From: Acanthochromis polyacanthus
Lineage: Eukaryota; Chordata; Actinopteri; Pomacentridae
NCBI RefSeq assembly: GCF_021347895.1
Contig: NC_067116.1
Span: 45,256,628-45,320,627, forward strand
DNA: 64,000 nucleotides
Reading direction: 5' to 3'
The notes under the pieces are model-generated. The model worked only from the letters and a program-made list of their open reading frames with translations, searched no databases and had not been told where the DNA came from. This document shows, piece after piece, positions 35,497-47,165 of the stretch (position 1 is its first letter; each line of letters starts with the position of its first letter). Made by a program: the position numbers and the translations under genes.

Positions 35497-36239
35497 TGGC
35501 TTCTCCTCCTGTGTCCCCCTCAGCTACCAAACCTGGGAGGAGATGGCTCATTATTTTAAAGACACAGTGCCTCTAACAGCCCACCCCAGACTACTCACTC
35601 ACCCCCGCCTCCCCCTCGCCTCTTCCCCATCTGCCCCCTGATGACCCACCCTCCACCCCCCGGTTCCTGTCTGTCGAAAACAAGACTCCCAGCAGCACCG
35701 TTTCTCTCAGAAATAAAGGTGCAAACCGGAACCAAACGCGGTTCTCCGTAGATAAACCTTTTAGCAAAACATCCCCACAAATAACAAGAAGTCAGACCTT
35801 TTATCAGCACCAGATCCAGAACGTCTGGGTTTGTTTTGGGTCAGTTTCAGGCTTTTGTTGTTGTGCACTTCATGCAGTTAAAGGTGCTAACTGGAACCAC
35901 CCAAGCCGTTCTCTACAAAGAACCTCTGACCAAGTCATTAAAATAAGCAATAATGAAATGTAATACAAGTTTATTCTTACAGTGTTTATAGAGCGTATAA
36001 AACAACCTGAGCTGACCAAACTGCTGCACGTTAACAGTCAGCAACAAAATAAGTCAGAATGTTTTAAAACATAAAAACAGGACAAAATCAGGATCAGAAC
36101 AGGAAAACACGTCATAAGATCAACATTTAAGATAAAATGGACAAAAAATATGAACAATTAGTCCCGTTAAAAAGTATAAAAAGCCGTTAAAAACATGTAC
36201 ATGTTCAGATTCTTCTTACGTTTAGTGATTATGTAATAT

Positions 36240-37000
36240 TAATAATACACAAAAGAACCCTGAAGAACCTTTGAAATGGAACCATAAATGGTGTTCCAAA
36301 GAACTAAAGTTAAAAAAGGTTCTTTCAGGAACCGTTTTATAGATCGTTCTTTGTCAACCAAACTTGGTTCTATTTTAATGATTGATTAATTGGAACATAA
36401 CGTGGAAATAAAAACTGAATTAACAACGAAGAACCTTTTTTACTTTAAAGAACCATAAAAACACACGACGATCCATCAGCTAAAACGGTTCTTCAGTGGC
36501 TGATAGCACTATGAAAAAAATAGTTAGTTGCAGCTTTAGTTTTATGCTTTTACCTGCAACCAAACCAAACATCTCCGTTAAACATAAGGAAACTTTGGTA
36601 CTTTAAAGAGCTGTAAAGTATCAAAGTTCTGTAGCTAGTGTTGAAGTTTGCCCTCTGAAGATCCATTCAAGAACCCTAGAGGAACCACTTTTAGGTCTGC
36701 AAAGAACCTTTTAGCAAGAGATTCTGGAAAAAACTACCAACTGTGCCTTAAAGAACCATCAAAAAATGGTTCCTTCAGGGACTATGAATGGTGCTTCCAA
36801 AAACGTGGAGATTTGAAGAACCAGTCAGCTCTCTGAAGATCCATTTAAGAACCCTAGAGTAACCACTTTGAGGTCTACAAAGAACCTTCTAGCAAGAGAT
36901 TCTGGGAATAACTACCAAGTGTGCCTTGAAGAACCATCAAAAATGATTCCTTTAGGAACTATAAATGTAGAACCAGTTAGACCCCTGAAGATCCGTTCAA
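36240..37000. repeat. AAGAACC-rich decayed tandem repeat
   Basis: GAAGATCCATT(C/T)AAGAACC occurs at about 36657 and 36836, with a third match near 36986; the unit of 150-180 bp also holds AAGAACCTT(T/C)TAGCAAGAGATTCTGG and AAGAACCATCAAAAA. Shorter AAGAACC words extend leftward to about 36240. Typical of a fish repeat of short AAGAACC motifs. Confidence 0.75.
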
Positions 37001-37660
37001 GAACTCTTGTTTGTCTGAGACGGCTGCTTCCCCTCTTGGCCCACCAGCTTTTCTTTGTGTCAGTAAAGCTCCTCAGGCAGGAGACGTGGACATGTGTGCC
37101 TCCTGAAGCTCCAACATGTTTGTTACCTGCAGGGTCCATGTGAAAAGGTCACACGTGTCCTGCTGAAGATCACCGCGGTCAGAGGTGAGCTGGGCCTGCT
37201 GCTGTTGTGTAAGCCGGTTTGTTGTGTTGCCGTGTTTCACAATAGGTATCGGGTTGGAGCTGCAGGCTGACGGTGAGTGGGTGGCCTGTTTGATGTGTGC
37301 GGCTGATAAGGCAGGAGGGCTGGGCCAGGTGTAAGGTTGCCGTTATCGCTGGGAATGACGGCGACGGCAGCAGGAAGCGTCGTCGTGTTTGGATACAGTT
37401 TGTGTCCGATGGAGGAGGCGTGGCCGGCCAATGAGCCGCTGTTATTGTCTGGGCCTCGCTGTTATCTGATGAGATGCTGAACACTACAGTGGATTTATTG
37501 ACTTACTTTAGGAGTTGTTCTTGGCTGCTGGCGGAAGTAGAGTGAAGCTGAGCCGGTTTAGACGCCGGCGACATGAATGTGGGTGGATCTGAGAAGGCTC
37601 GCAGATTATTCTAACTCTGCTGCACATCTGAGAACTATGTACGGTAGCAGTGTTAGGGTT
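37001..37660. other. Intron 1, unique, GC-richer
   Basis: No exon found. 37140-37480 is CpG-containing and repeat-free. The opposing frame 37179-37484 (-) has no domain. Confidence 0.4.
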
Positions 37661-38360
37661 TCCACAGTGGATGATAACAAGCAGTCAGAGCATCAAGAAA
37701 TGTGTCGAATTTACTTGATTCTAGATAATCAGCTGCAATTATGATTCATTTATTACCTTCACCAATAAATTTTTGCTTCGTTAATGGCTGTTTTTTGGTC
37801 AATTTAGCCGATTGATTTTCTTCCAAATTAGCAAAATGACCATTTAATTTATTTTTGGTGTGACACCCTGTACGAGATCGAATGAAGCAGCAAATGCAAA
37901 CAAAGGTTCACATATTCAACTGCAGACTCAAACACGATGTAAAAATAATAGGAGGGATTATTAATGGAGTCAGTGGTGAAAGAAGTTTCTATCAAACCCC
38001 TTAACAAAGGAAACAAAGCAGAGCAGCTGAAGCAGCTTATGTACAGCAGCTGTGTTCAGTTTTCCACAGTGGATGGACGAATTTAACGGATTCTAGATAT
38101 TTGACTGCAATTATGATTAATTTCATAACTTCACCGATTAGGTTTTTCTTAGTTAATGACAGGTTTTTTTTTAGTTAATTGATGAATTTAGCTAATTAAT
38201 TTTCTTCCAAATAAGCAAAATGACCGTTTAATTCAGTTAATTATGGTCTGTATGTGATTGTATGGCGCCGGACAATTGGAGCATCGAGAAGCATGACTTA
38301 ATTAATTTGATTCTAGATATTCGACTGCCATTATGATTCATTTAGTGTCTTCAATGCATT
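37660..38360. repeat. Decayed repeat, three partial units
   Basis: TTGATTCTAGATA..CGACTGC(A/C)ATTATGATTCATTTA recurs near 37718, 38090 and 38310 (with changes), along with ATGGATGA and TTTTCTTCCAAAT(T/A)AGCAAAATGACC. Unit spacing is irregular (about 210-370 bp). Confidence 0.7.
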
Positions 38361-39835
38361 TCTTCTTTTTCTTCTTGTTAGAGGGGAACTTTTTCTGCCA
38401 CTAATGACTCTTTTACCAGTTAATGAATTGTTCTAAACAACTGAAGAGTTTGGAAGCAGAGTGGTTTGACCCACTTTCTGTAGTCTTTCTGAAAAACTAG
38501 TTTGAAGTTTTGGAGAATGGTCTAACATTGGAAACACCACTGTAACGCTGTATTTGGGTTGTGGGTTCGACTACTTTGCCACTGAAATCTAGACTGTAAA
38601 ATATTACGTTTATTATATAAACCTCAGTTATAATTTTTAGGATTTAGAACATTGTGCTTCGAATTGTTTTCCTAAAAAAAAAAAAACAAAACACAGAGCA
38701 GCTAGAGCAGCTAAAGCAGCTCCGTTTTCACCCTTGTTTTTTTATTTTTTCCCTGATTTTGGTCGTAATTTTATGGAAGTATTGCGTCTTTAACGTGTTT
38801 ATTTGGTGAGTTTGTTAGACGACGTGGAAGTTTTAAAATCAGGAACACTACTTCATGCTTGTCTAATAACAAACGGAAAATCTGTGAATAAAAACAGCTT
38901 TACTGTGAATTCAGCTGTATTAAAGTACAGTATAAACGAGCACAGAGAGCAGGAGAGAAGCTAACGGATGGAAAGTTCCTCCTGTTCAGGTGTTTTTGTT
39001 TTCATCTAAACTCTTCATTTAAACAGTTTACAAACCACATTTCTGTTCATTTAAAGTTCTACCGGACCAAAGACTGGAGCTAAAACCAACAATTTTAGCA
39101 ATAACAAAGAAAAAACTTCTGTTAAATTGAACTTCAGTAAGAAAAAAAAAAACCAAACAGAACAGCGTCAGTTTAAACTAATGATGTCGACAGCAGGGAT
39201 GTTTGTCCGATTCATAATTTAACCAATTTAAAAATGATTTAAAGGCATTTATCTTTACATCCATTGATTTTTCTTGGTGTTACTGATTAATCAATTACTG
39301 AGTGACTATTCTACCAACTATCGGCTGTGGAAGTTGTTCAGAATTTGCATCTCCAGTTGACATGTTTGCGTCGCTTAAAACAACAAATCGTGGCAGTTTT
39401 ACTCTAAAAACAGCGTCATTGTTGACTGTTTTCGCTATGTCTGCCTAAAGTAATAATAATAATAAAGACTTAGACGTGGTACGTTTAGTTTGAGACACTA
39501 TAATTCATTATTTTTGTTTGTTCTTGACATTTTCTTCCTGCGGCAGGAAAACATGTTCGGCCTGACATCCGTTTCTTTCCGTTCTGACACAACCTTTATT
39601 GTAGATTTGTAGTAAACAACACGACTTTTTCTTGGCAGCGTTTTGGCTTTTATCAGAAGCTGTAATAAAAAACCGTTTCATTGACATGCCTCAGAGTGTT
39701 TCTACCTGGATTGTTGACATGTTTGTGTCGCTAACCATTAACAGAACGGGAAGTTAATCGGTAGCTCACACCTGGGAAGTGTGGAGCGCCAACAACAAGT
39801 CAGTGGAACCAAACAACCCCGTGGAGGTTTTACTG
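38361..39835. other. Intron 1, no feature recognised
   Basis: AT-rich. No exon, RNA gene or clear element seen. Confidence 0.45.
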
Positions 39836-41110
39836 CTCAGGGACGCACAATTTACTGCAGAGTTGGTGTTTTTTTTTTAAAGTGTGTGTGCCTCACGATA
39901 ACAGAAGATTGTTTTTGTCTTTGTAGCATCGCAGGAAAGCAACAAGAGGCTCATTAAACCCTGAATTTACAAGTTCAAACCTGTTTTTAGTACGGTTTTG
40001 TCCCAATATTCTAACCAGAAAGAGTAGTTTCCCCCTTTTTATGTATTAAGATGCATGATTTACTGCATAGTTGTTGTTGTTGTTTTTAAATGTGAGGGTC
40101 AGGATGACAGAGGATTGTTTTTGTGTGTCATTAGCATCGACAAAATAGCATTTCTGTGATAAGAGGCTCATTTAACCCTGTATTTACAAGTGTCAAACCT
40201 GTTTTCAGTCCAGTTTTGTCCCAATAATATCACCACAAAGAATGATTTCTCTCTTCTTCTGTATGAGGATGCATGATTTCCTGCCTAGTAGCTGTTTTTA
40301 TCTGTGCTGTTTTTGTGTTGTTAGCGTCACCAACAAAGCATTTCTGTGATCGGGGCTTTATTTAGCCCTTCAATTCACAAGCTTCAAACCATTTTTTAAT
40401 ATTATTCTGCCCCCAAATTATCAGTATTATCATCAAAAAGAACAGTTTTCCTTTCTAAAATTGAACTTATATTAATGACAGGTTTAAAAATGTGACTTTA
40501 ACATGAAGTATAATACATTAACTGGAGTTTTTATTTCAATATTAAGATGCACGATTTCCTGAGCAGTTGTTTTTATCTGTACATCATGGTGACAGATGAT
40601 TGCCTTTGTGTTTGTAGTGTCACCAAAAAGTTCATTTTACTCAGAATTTATAAGCTTCAAAGTTGTTTTCTGTATTGTTTTGCCTCGAAGTTATCACTAA
40701 AAAGAGTAATTTCCTTCTTTTTTTGCATGATTTACTGCACAGTTGTTGTTTTTGTGCATAACAGTGACAGGGCATCATTTTTGTTGTTAGCAGCAGCAAA
40801 ACAACATTTAACCCTGAATTTTTAGGCTTCAAACCTGTTTTCAGTGCTATTTTGCCCCAATAATATCAATGTTTTTGCCTAAAAGAACAGTTTTCTCTTT
40901 TAAAGTTGAACTTGTGCCATTAGCAATATTAATGACAGTTTTTAAAAAGTTACTAATGGTAAATTGAACATCAGGTGTATTACATAAGCTGGAGTTTTTC
41001 AATAGAAATTATTTATTTTACCTGAATATTATCACTAAAAAGAGCAGTTTCCTTTTTTAAAATTGAACTTGTACAAGTGGCAGTTATTAAAATGTGACTA
41101 ATGGTGGATT
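39836..41110. repeat. Decayed tandem repeat, unit about 200-280 bp, six or so copies
   Basis: The pair GATGCA(C/T)GATTT(A/C)CTG and GCTTCAAACCTGTTTT..TTTTG(C/T)CCCAATAAT recurs near 40050, 40265, 40545, 40730 and 39965, 40190, 40385, 40650, 40825. Late copies also share AGTTTTC(C/T)TTT..AAATTGAACTT. Copies differ by many changes, so the array is old. Confidence 0.75.
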
Positions 41111-41795
41111 TACCTTTAAATATAATCAGTCTGCTGGTTGTTTGTAATGTGTTGGGCTAAATTTGAGCTGAAATTCTTCAAAAAACAACAGTTTTTTAGT
41201 TTATTCCGAGCTGAAAGGACTTACTTTCATTAATTGAATCTCCTCCTCTGTTGGTTTTTGTCCTTAACGTCTCTTTTAGTTAATAATTGCTGCTGTTCTC
41301 GTTTTGATCATGTGAAGGAATGAGTGTTTTCCATCCCAGTGACGTTGGTGTTTTCAGTGTTTGTGCTGCTGGAATGTAAACGGGTGTGTCGGCCCTGCAG
41401 GATTCGTTTCCACATTTATGCAAATTCTGTCACATTTCAGCATCCGTGTTGTCAAAGCAGTAAATCAGATCTCTGTTGCTTCACAACCACCACATAAAGT
41501 CACACCTGCTCTGTTGTTTTTTCCTCATTTTTTTTCTGGTTTCTGGTCGAGAAACTTCCAGCCTCAGAATCATTCCTGACGCTTTAGCTGAGCGTTGGTA
41601 AATGTGTCCCGTCTCCGTCCTATCGGTGGCTTTATTGATCGTTTCAGTTCCAGAAATAAGCAAAATGTTGGAGCGTTCTTGCTTGGTAGAGGCAAAGTTT
41701 TTATTGTTTCACTTGTATTTGTGTCATATTTAATACGTGAGTTTCTGAGACTAACATCTCATCGACGTGATAAATAGTTTGCCGAGAAAGAAGCC
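41111..41795. other. Intron 1, no feature recognised
   Basis: Nothing supported by sequence features. Confidence 0.45.
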
Positions 41796-41799
41796 GAAC

Positions 41800-42150
41800 A
41801 AATGCAGAAAAGTTCAAAATCATCCCGAAAACATAAAAAAGCCGCCTCAAAAAGACACAAAATTACTACAAAAAAAATCTAAAGCACCACAAAAACTTGA
41901 AATCACCACGAAAAGACACAAATCACCAAAACAAAACAAAATCACCACAAAAAGAAGTGAAATGGGCAAAAACAGGCAAGATAACCGCAAAAAGATTTCA
42001 AAAAATGAACAGTGAGCTACAAAAGAAGCCGACTAACCACAAAAAGGCTCAAAATCATCCCAAAAGTCGCCATGGAAAGACACAAAATTATAACGAAAAG
42101 AAGTGAAAACACCACAAAAACTTAAAATTGCCATAAAAAGATGCAGTGTT
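41800..42150. repeat. A-rich minisatellite of CACAAAAA / AAGACACAAAAT words
   Basis: Words ACCACAAAAA, AAAAGACACAAAAT and GAAAAGAAGTGAAA repeat at 15-40 bp spacing. Lys/Asn/Gln-rich frames across it are repeat translations. Confidence 0.85.
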
Positions 42151-42501
42151 TTACACTGAGGTGATCAGAAAACTCTTCGTTCACGTAGAATTGTGTTACT
42201 TTTAAACCGACAACTAAATAAGGAAAATATGGTACAGCAAGGTAAAACCATGCTTTCCTTTTTTAGTTGTCCGTTAAAAAGTAACACAAGTCGATAATAA
42301 AAAAACGACAAAATGAACATAATCCAATCTTTGTTGCACAATTTGCACACGACCAGGCTTTTATCCAAGCTGTCGTCAAGAAGAAAACTTTCCTCCCAAC
42401 GAGCTCGATGCATCTCGTCTTCCTTCACCAAACTTTCTGACATCACCCAGTGCTTCGTGTGGATCTTCTTCACGGCTTCAAAGCAGACTTTAGGTTCATT
42501 A

Positions 42502-42515
42502 GCGCCACCTGCTGG
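42502..42515 (-). promoter_or_regulatory. CTCF-like motif GCGCCACCTGCTGG
   Basis: Matches the CTCF core in reverse orientation (GCGCCCCCTGGTGG) at 12 of 14 positions. Motif-only call; the word also occurs in repeats. Confidence 0.35.
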
Positions 42516-43026
42516 GCTGGATTCTTCATCAGTGTTATGCCATGTGTCCACAAGATCCGTTATTCCTGCATGTAAACGGCTCTCGTCTGAAAATCGCTGC
42601 TAGGTGGTCACATGACTCCTTTCATTCCTTCAGTCCAGTAGAAACGTCGGACCAACGTGGCAGGTCGGTCGCAAACTTTCTGTTTTATTTCGAAAACGCT
42701 TCAGTATTTCTGAAAGTAAGTAAAATGTATTTCTATAGCGGCTTTCACGGATAAAATCACACGGTGCTTTACAACAAAAACAAAACAAGGATGAAGACAA
42801 AGTCAGTAATGCTGAGGGTAGTAAACTGTCAGAACAGGAGGAGCAGCTCAAGGCGACACGTCGATTACGACAAAAAAGTCCACGAGTCGACTGATCTCAG
42901 CTGTAGAAGAAGAGCATTTGAGGGGAAGAAAAGCTCCTGAATCTGTCCTCGTTTAGGTCGACGACGGCTAGTTTAGACGTTTGAGCAAAGTTTTGTGATG
43001 CGTCAGACCTCAGTACGCCGCATCGA

Positions 43027-43065
43027 ATTTGCATAAAGTAGAAGTCGAGTCTGCTTTATGCAAAT
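43027..43065. promoter_or_regulatory. Inverted pair of POU octamers
   Basis: ATTTGCATAAAG at 43027-43038 is exactly inverted as CTTTATGCAAAT at 43054-43065, with a 15-bp spacer. Each arm holds the octamer ATGCAAAT bound by POU-domain factors. A perfect 12-bp dyad of a known motif is notable in repeat-poor sequence; function is inference. Confidence 0.4.
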
Positions 43066-43975
43066 GAGCTGCTGCCCAGGGAAACACACCTGATAGCAGC
43101 TGGAACAGACACAACCGGACGTGGACACTGAATGGGATGCAGGAAATTGCTGGATCTAGTGGACAGGTTCCTTTAAAGGTGTGCCAGAAATTCTGGAACT
43201 GAGAAAGGTGCGATTAAATGCGTTTTGTTTTTTTTTACACGTTATTTTCTCTGTAATTGAGCCCTGTTTTTTATAGAAGATATCAGAAATGTGCCGTTAT
43301 TTGCAGCCTTTTCTCATCTCTTTCAGTTGCCGTCCGCTAATGAATTCTCCTCCAGTGTGTGTGTGTTCATGCTTTTGTCGGTCCAAATGTAGGCTTGTGT
43401 GTGTGCGTGGCAGCTAAAGAGTATGAATGAGCGTGGATAAGCGTTTTGCTTCCAGGCTTGGTTTCTGTTAACTCCTTCACGTCTGCTTCATTCACATCAG
43501 ACAGCGCCGTACAGTAATTTCCTCTCTGGAGGAGAAATCCTGCCGGAGCCAATCAGAACGCGGCGTCTGGGTGTCGTCGGGGCGGGTGGGAGTGATGCTG
43601 GCGGATCCTAGAAGCTGCTTCATGAATGGATCTGCTCTGTCAATGCAAATCACTGGTGGTTTCACGGCTCAAACGGGGAGGACTGGGGCTGGTTTTATTA
43701 CCGCTGCACACTGACGATGAACCTTTGGAGGAAAAAAAAAACTGGCAGTGTGATGTTTGGTTTCTGTGCAGTGTGAATAAACGGAGGAATTTTCAGCAGA
43801 TGACTTCAATAAGTGCATTTGGAAGGAATTAAACATCCCAGAATGATTAGGGCGCTTTAGCAAAGGAAGCATCTGCAATGAAAATGATAAAAGGAGTTTA
43901 AAAAAAAGCTGAAAAAGCCTTTCTCATGTGGCGTAACGCTGGCAGAAGCTTTGGATTAAGCCTGCAACGAGCAAT

Positions 43976-45180
43976 TACTTTCATCATCCATCCATCCATC
44001 GATTGTTTTCTCTTTAAATGGTGAAAATAACGGCTTGTTTCATCATAGAGAAGGAAAGAAACTAGAAAATATTCACATTTAAGAAGCTTGAATCTGAGAA
44101 TTTGACTTAAAGAATTAAACTGATTAAATCAACTATCAGAATATCTGTAGATCAGTTAATCAATCAATCACTGTAGACAGATATCCTCTTTTTGTAAGGG
44201 GAGTATGTTCAATGAAAATAAAAAAAAATCTCACCCAGAATATTCCTCTGCTCTGATTTAAGGCGGCAGCTGACTAATGATTTCATCGTCCATCGATCTG
44301 TTATTACTTTATGATTGTTTTCTGGTTTAATCGATTAGTTTGGTCTTGAAAATGTCAGAAACTTATGACTGCTCTTGTTTCATCCACATCCCAGAAATAT
44401 TCAGTTTGCTGTCATAGAGAAGGAAAGAAACTAGAAAATATTCACATTTCAGAGGCTGGAATCTGAGAATTTGACTTTTTTTCTTTAAACTGATTAAATC
44501 AACTATCTGAATAGTTGGTAATCTATAAGTTAATTAATTCATTGATCAATCATTGAAGATGCACGACAGAGAACTTCTTCAGAAAACTGATTTTTTTTTG
44601 TCCCTTTTTGCAACTAAATCTTTGTTTTGTCTCTAAAGTGGTGAAAAATGTTGAAAATGTGAGTTCGTGTTTCCCAAAATCCAAGATCAGACATTTGGTT
44701 TTGTCCACAACACAAAGATAAGAAGACAGAGACAGACAGAAAACAGAAAAAGTACGGAATAAGAAGCTGGAGTCAGAGGATTTTCATCAGATCCTTCTTT
44801 AAAAATGACTTCCAGTGATGACTCGTTGCTGCTCTGCTTTGAATCGTCGTTTTCACCTTTTCAGCCGTCATGCAGAGCTTCATGCTGCTGATTGGTCGAA
44901 TCTTTGGACAGAGAACCTGTTTTAGGTCAACTCCATCATTTCCACAGCTGGAAATATTTCCGGACCGCTGATGTTTTGTTTTTATTTTTCTACCAACTCA
45001 CAGTTTGGTTCATAAAATGTCACAAATTGTCTTAAAAAAAGTCCAGAGTAAGAAATGTCACAAAGACTTTCAGTTTTCTGTCATCGAAAATGAAGGAAAA
45101 CTGGAAAAATTCCAATTTAACAATCTGGAATCAGAGGATTTTCACTTCATTTTGCTGCAGCTTTACTGTGAATATCATTA
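43976..45180. repeat. Decayed tandem repeat, unit about 330-380 bp
   Basis: GAAGGAAAGAAACTAGAAAATATTCACATTT-type blocks start near 44049 and 44419, followed by GAATCTGAGAATTTGACTT and AAACTGATTAAATCAACTATC. More diverged units follow near 44740 and 45085. Ends about 450 bp before exon 2. Confidence 0.75.
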
Positions 45181-45636
45181 AGATCTGGCTTTGTGCTGCT
45201 GAGGAGCTGCTTTTGATCAGCGTCGTCCTTCCTCTAGCTGCGATTTTTCCTTCAAGCTGACGTTGCACTTCTTTTTTACAACCAAATCTTCCTTTTCTCA
45301 CTCTTTCTCTTCCTTTCCTTCCACATTTTGCTGTATATGTGGAGCTGCACGTCCACTAAATCATGAAAAACTACAAAAATCCGACTCTAAAACCTGCAAA
45401 CTGTGAAGCTGAATTAACACCTCTCTGAAGGACTTTCTGTGAGAATGAGCGTTTTAACCACGAAGGTCGATTTATTTGAGCGTTTTAAGACTGAAAAGCT
45501 TCAACAAGGTCACTAATAAAGTGCTTGAAATGAATTTGTTCGTGTTCTCTGTGGATTCTGGAGATGATTGTTGGATTTATGAATGAGATCGACGATTCTG
45601 GCTGTAATGAATCATAAAATGATCTTTTTCTTTCAG
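45181..45636 (+). other. insr: End of intron 1 with acceptor site
   Basis: Non-repeat intron end. The acceptor is TTTTTCTTTCAG at 45625-45636, with a clean pyrimidine tract and possible branch sequences (TAATGA) 25-30 bp upstream. Confidence 0.75.
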
Positions 45637-46185
45637 TCTGCCAGAGCAAAGACATCCGGAACAATGTGACCAACCTCCAGTCGCTGGAGAACTGCACCAT
45701 CATCGAGGGCCACCTGAAGATCCTGCTCATGTTCAAGACCAAGACGGACGACTTCCGGGGCCTGAGCTACCCCAAGCTTCGGGTGGTGACCGACTACGTG
45801 CTGCTGTTCCGGGTCTACGGCCTGGAGACGCTCGCCGAGCTCTTCCCCAACCTGACGGTGATCCGCGGCAACAACCTCTTCTTCAACTACGCCCTGGTGC
45901 TGTACGAGATGCTGCAGCTGAAGGAGGTGGGCCTCCACAGCCTGATGAACATCACCCGGGGAGCCGTGAGGATAGAGAAGAACCCGGACCTGTGCTACCT
46001 GGCCACCTTGGACTGGTCCAAGATCCTGGACTCGGTGGAGGACAACTTCATCGTGGCCAACAAGAACGAGCGGGAGTGCGGAGACGTCTGTCCCGGCACG
46101 GCGCAGGGTCAGACGGTTTGTTCCCAGAGCACCATCAACGGACACTTCAGGGGTCGATGCTGGACGCAGAACCACTGCCAGAGAA
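45637..46185 (+). CDS. insr: Insulin receptor exon 2: L1 domain and start of the Cys-rich region
   Basis: Encodes the L1 leucine-rich ligand-binding domain of the receptor tyrosine kinase that takes up the insulin signal at the cell surface. Phase 1 at both ends, 549 bp against 552 in human INSR; the missing codon falls at NKNERECGD (human NKDDNEECGD). INSR identity is favoured over IGF1R by LLMFKT, DSVEDN and LFFNYAL. The frame starts CQSKDIRNN and ends [10 protein letters not shown]. Four N-glycosylation sequons (NVT, NCT, NLT, NIT) match human Asn16, 25, 78 and 111. Insulin-contact residues Asp12, Arg14, Asn15, Leu36, Leu37, Phe39, Phe64, Phe88, Phe89 and Asn90 are kept; Glu44 is Asp and Phe96 is Tyr. 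No stop or frameshift, so the domain looks intact. G+C is far above the introns. Numbering is from alignment to remembered human sequence. Confidence 0.97.
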
Positions 46186-46191
46186 GTAAGT
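46186..46191 (+). other. insr: Splice donor of intron 2 (GTAAGT)
   Basis: CAGAGAA followed by GTAAGT, a consensus donor, leaves one base of a split codon, as in the vertebrate INSR gene. Intron 2 continues beyond the window; no exon with the Cys-rich pattern of exon 3 is visible to 64000. Confidence 0.9.
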
Positions 46192-46519
46192 TTTTATTCC
46201 TGAATGCTCCTTCTGCACCCATTAGAACGTCTGTCATTTAGCCCCCTGAGCCCGTTCCAGAAGAATCTTAGCTTCAGTCATCGTCTTTATTTCCTGCTGC
46301 GTTTTTCCTCACTGTGGGCTCATTTTTCTCCCCAACATTAAGTCCTGCACCTTTATGGAAACAGGGGAACCATGACTAGAAAGAGAGGAAACTCATCATA
46401 ACTGACTTACAGTACAATAGATTTACAAAAATTAATAAAAAAGACGGTTTGATGGTTTATTTACGAAAATTGAAAATAACTTCCAAAAGCAATGCTAAGT
46501 TACAGATGAGTAGTTGAAG

Positions 46520-47165
46520 GAATGTTAAAAATCTGACTCTGTTTTTGCATTTTCTGCTGTTATAAATAAAGTAATTTAGGTGTTTTATTTTTATTTGAAG
46601 GCCAACATTCTTCTTGAACCCTCTAGATGGATTACCAGCTCTATAAATCAAATGTTCAGCCCAGAACTCCGTGAATTTTTGTTAAGTCACTGTTTGTTGC
46701 AGCTGTGTCACTTATGGCGTCATGGTTGCGTATATTAGTGCAGAATTTTTTGTTTTTTACAGAATCTAGTCTGAACAGATGGTTTGTTTTTGACAAATTT
46801 TTAAATAAGACATGTAGAGAAATTTACATTTAGATGCTTCGACTTGACGTTTCCCAATAAGATGTCACGTTACAGATGAGTAGTTCAAAGACCTCCACAA
46901 AAATTCTCTTTTTTTTAAAGTTTCTATCCATGATTTTTTTTAAAAATTAAGACATTTTTCCAACCTGAGGGCAGGATTTGGGGTTCGGAGGGTTAATAAT
47001 CAGCTTTATTTTCACCAAATTTAAAGGAATAAAAACAAAGACTGATGTTTATGCTGGAAGCATTGAAAGGAAAGTGTTCGTAGTGACCGGTTGTTGTGTG
47101 CAGACGTGATGTTATCTCACGCTGCTTGTTGTAAAGCGCTCCGTAATGAAAACACGCGTTGAGGA
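46520..47165. repeat. Segmental duplication, copy A (645 bp)
   Basis: Runs parallel to 48325-49765: TTTTTGCATTTTCTGCTGTTAT, CATTCTTCTTGAACCC, TCAAGTCACTGTTAGTT-type words, CAGCTTTATTTTCACCA and TAGTGACCGGTTGTTGTGTG appear in the same order. The unit seems to start from a member of a repeat family also seen at 47690-48070. Confidence 0.75.

Larger units (their letters stand above)
42151..43975. other. Intron 1, mostly unique with a SINE/MITE tail fragment
   Basis: 42722-42776 (ATGTATTTCTATAGCGGC then AAATCACACGGTGCTTTACA) resembles the tail of fish short interspersed repeats, truncated. Two sites in this stretch are listed separately. No exon recognised. Confidence 0.4.

Noticed and set aside
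45633..46175. 180-residue antisense frame across exon 2
   Set aside because: Mirror of the GC-rich insr coding strand; the sense strand is the proven exon with splice sites and conserved protein.
45637..46185. Assignment to IGF1R
   Set aside because: LLMFKT, LFFNYAL and DSVEDN match INSR rather than the IGF1R forms, and exon length is closer to INSR. The GEIC junction alone is IGF1R-like.
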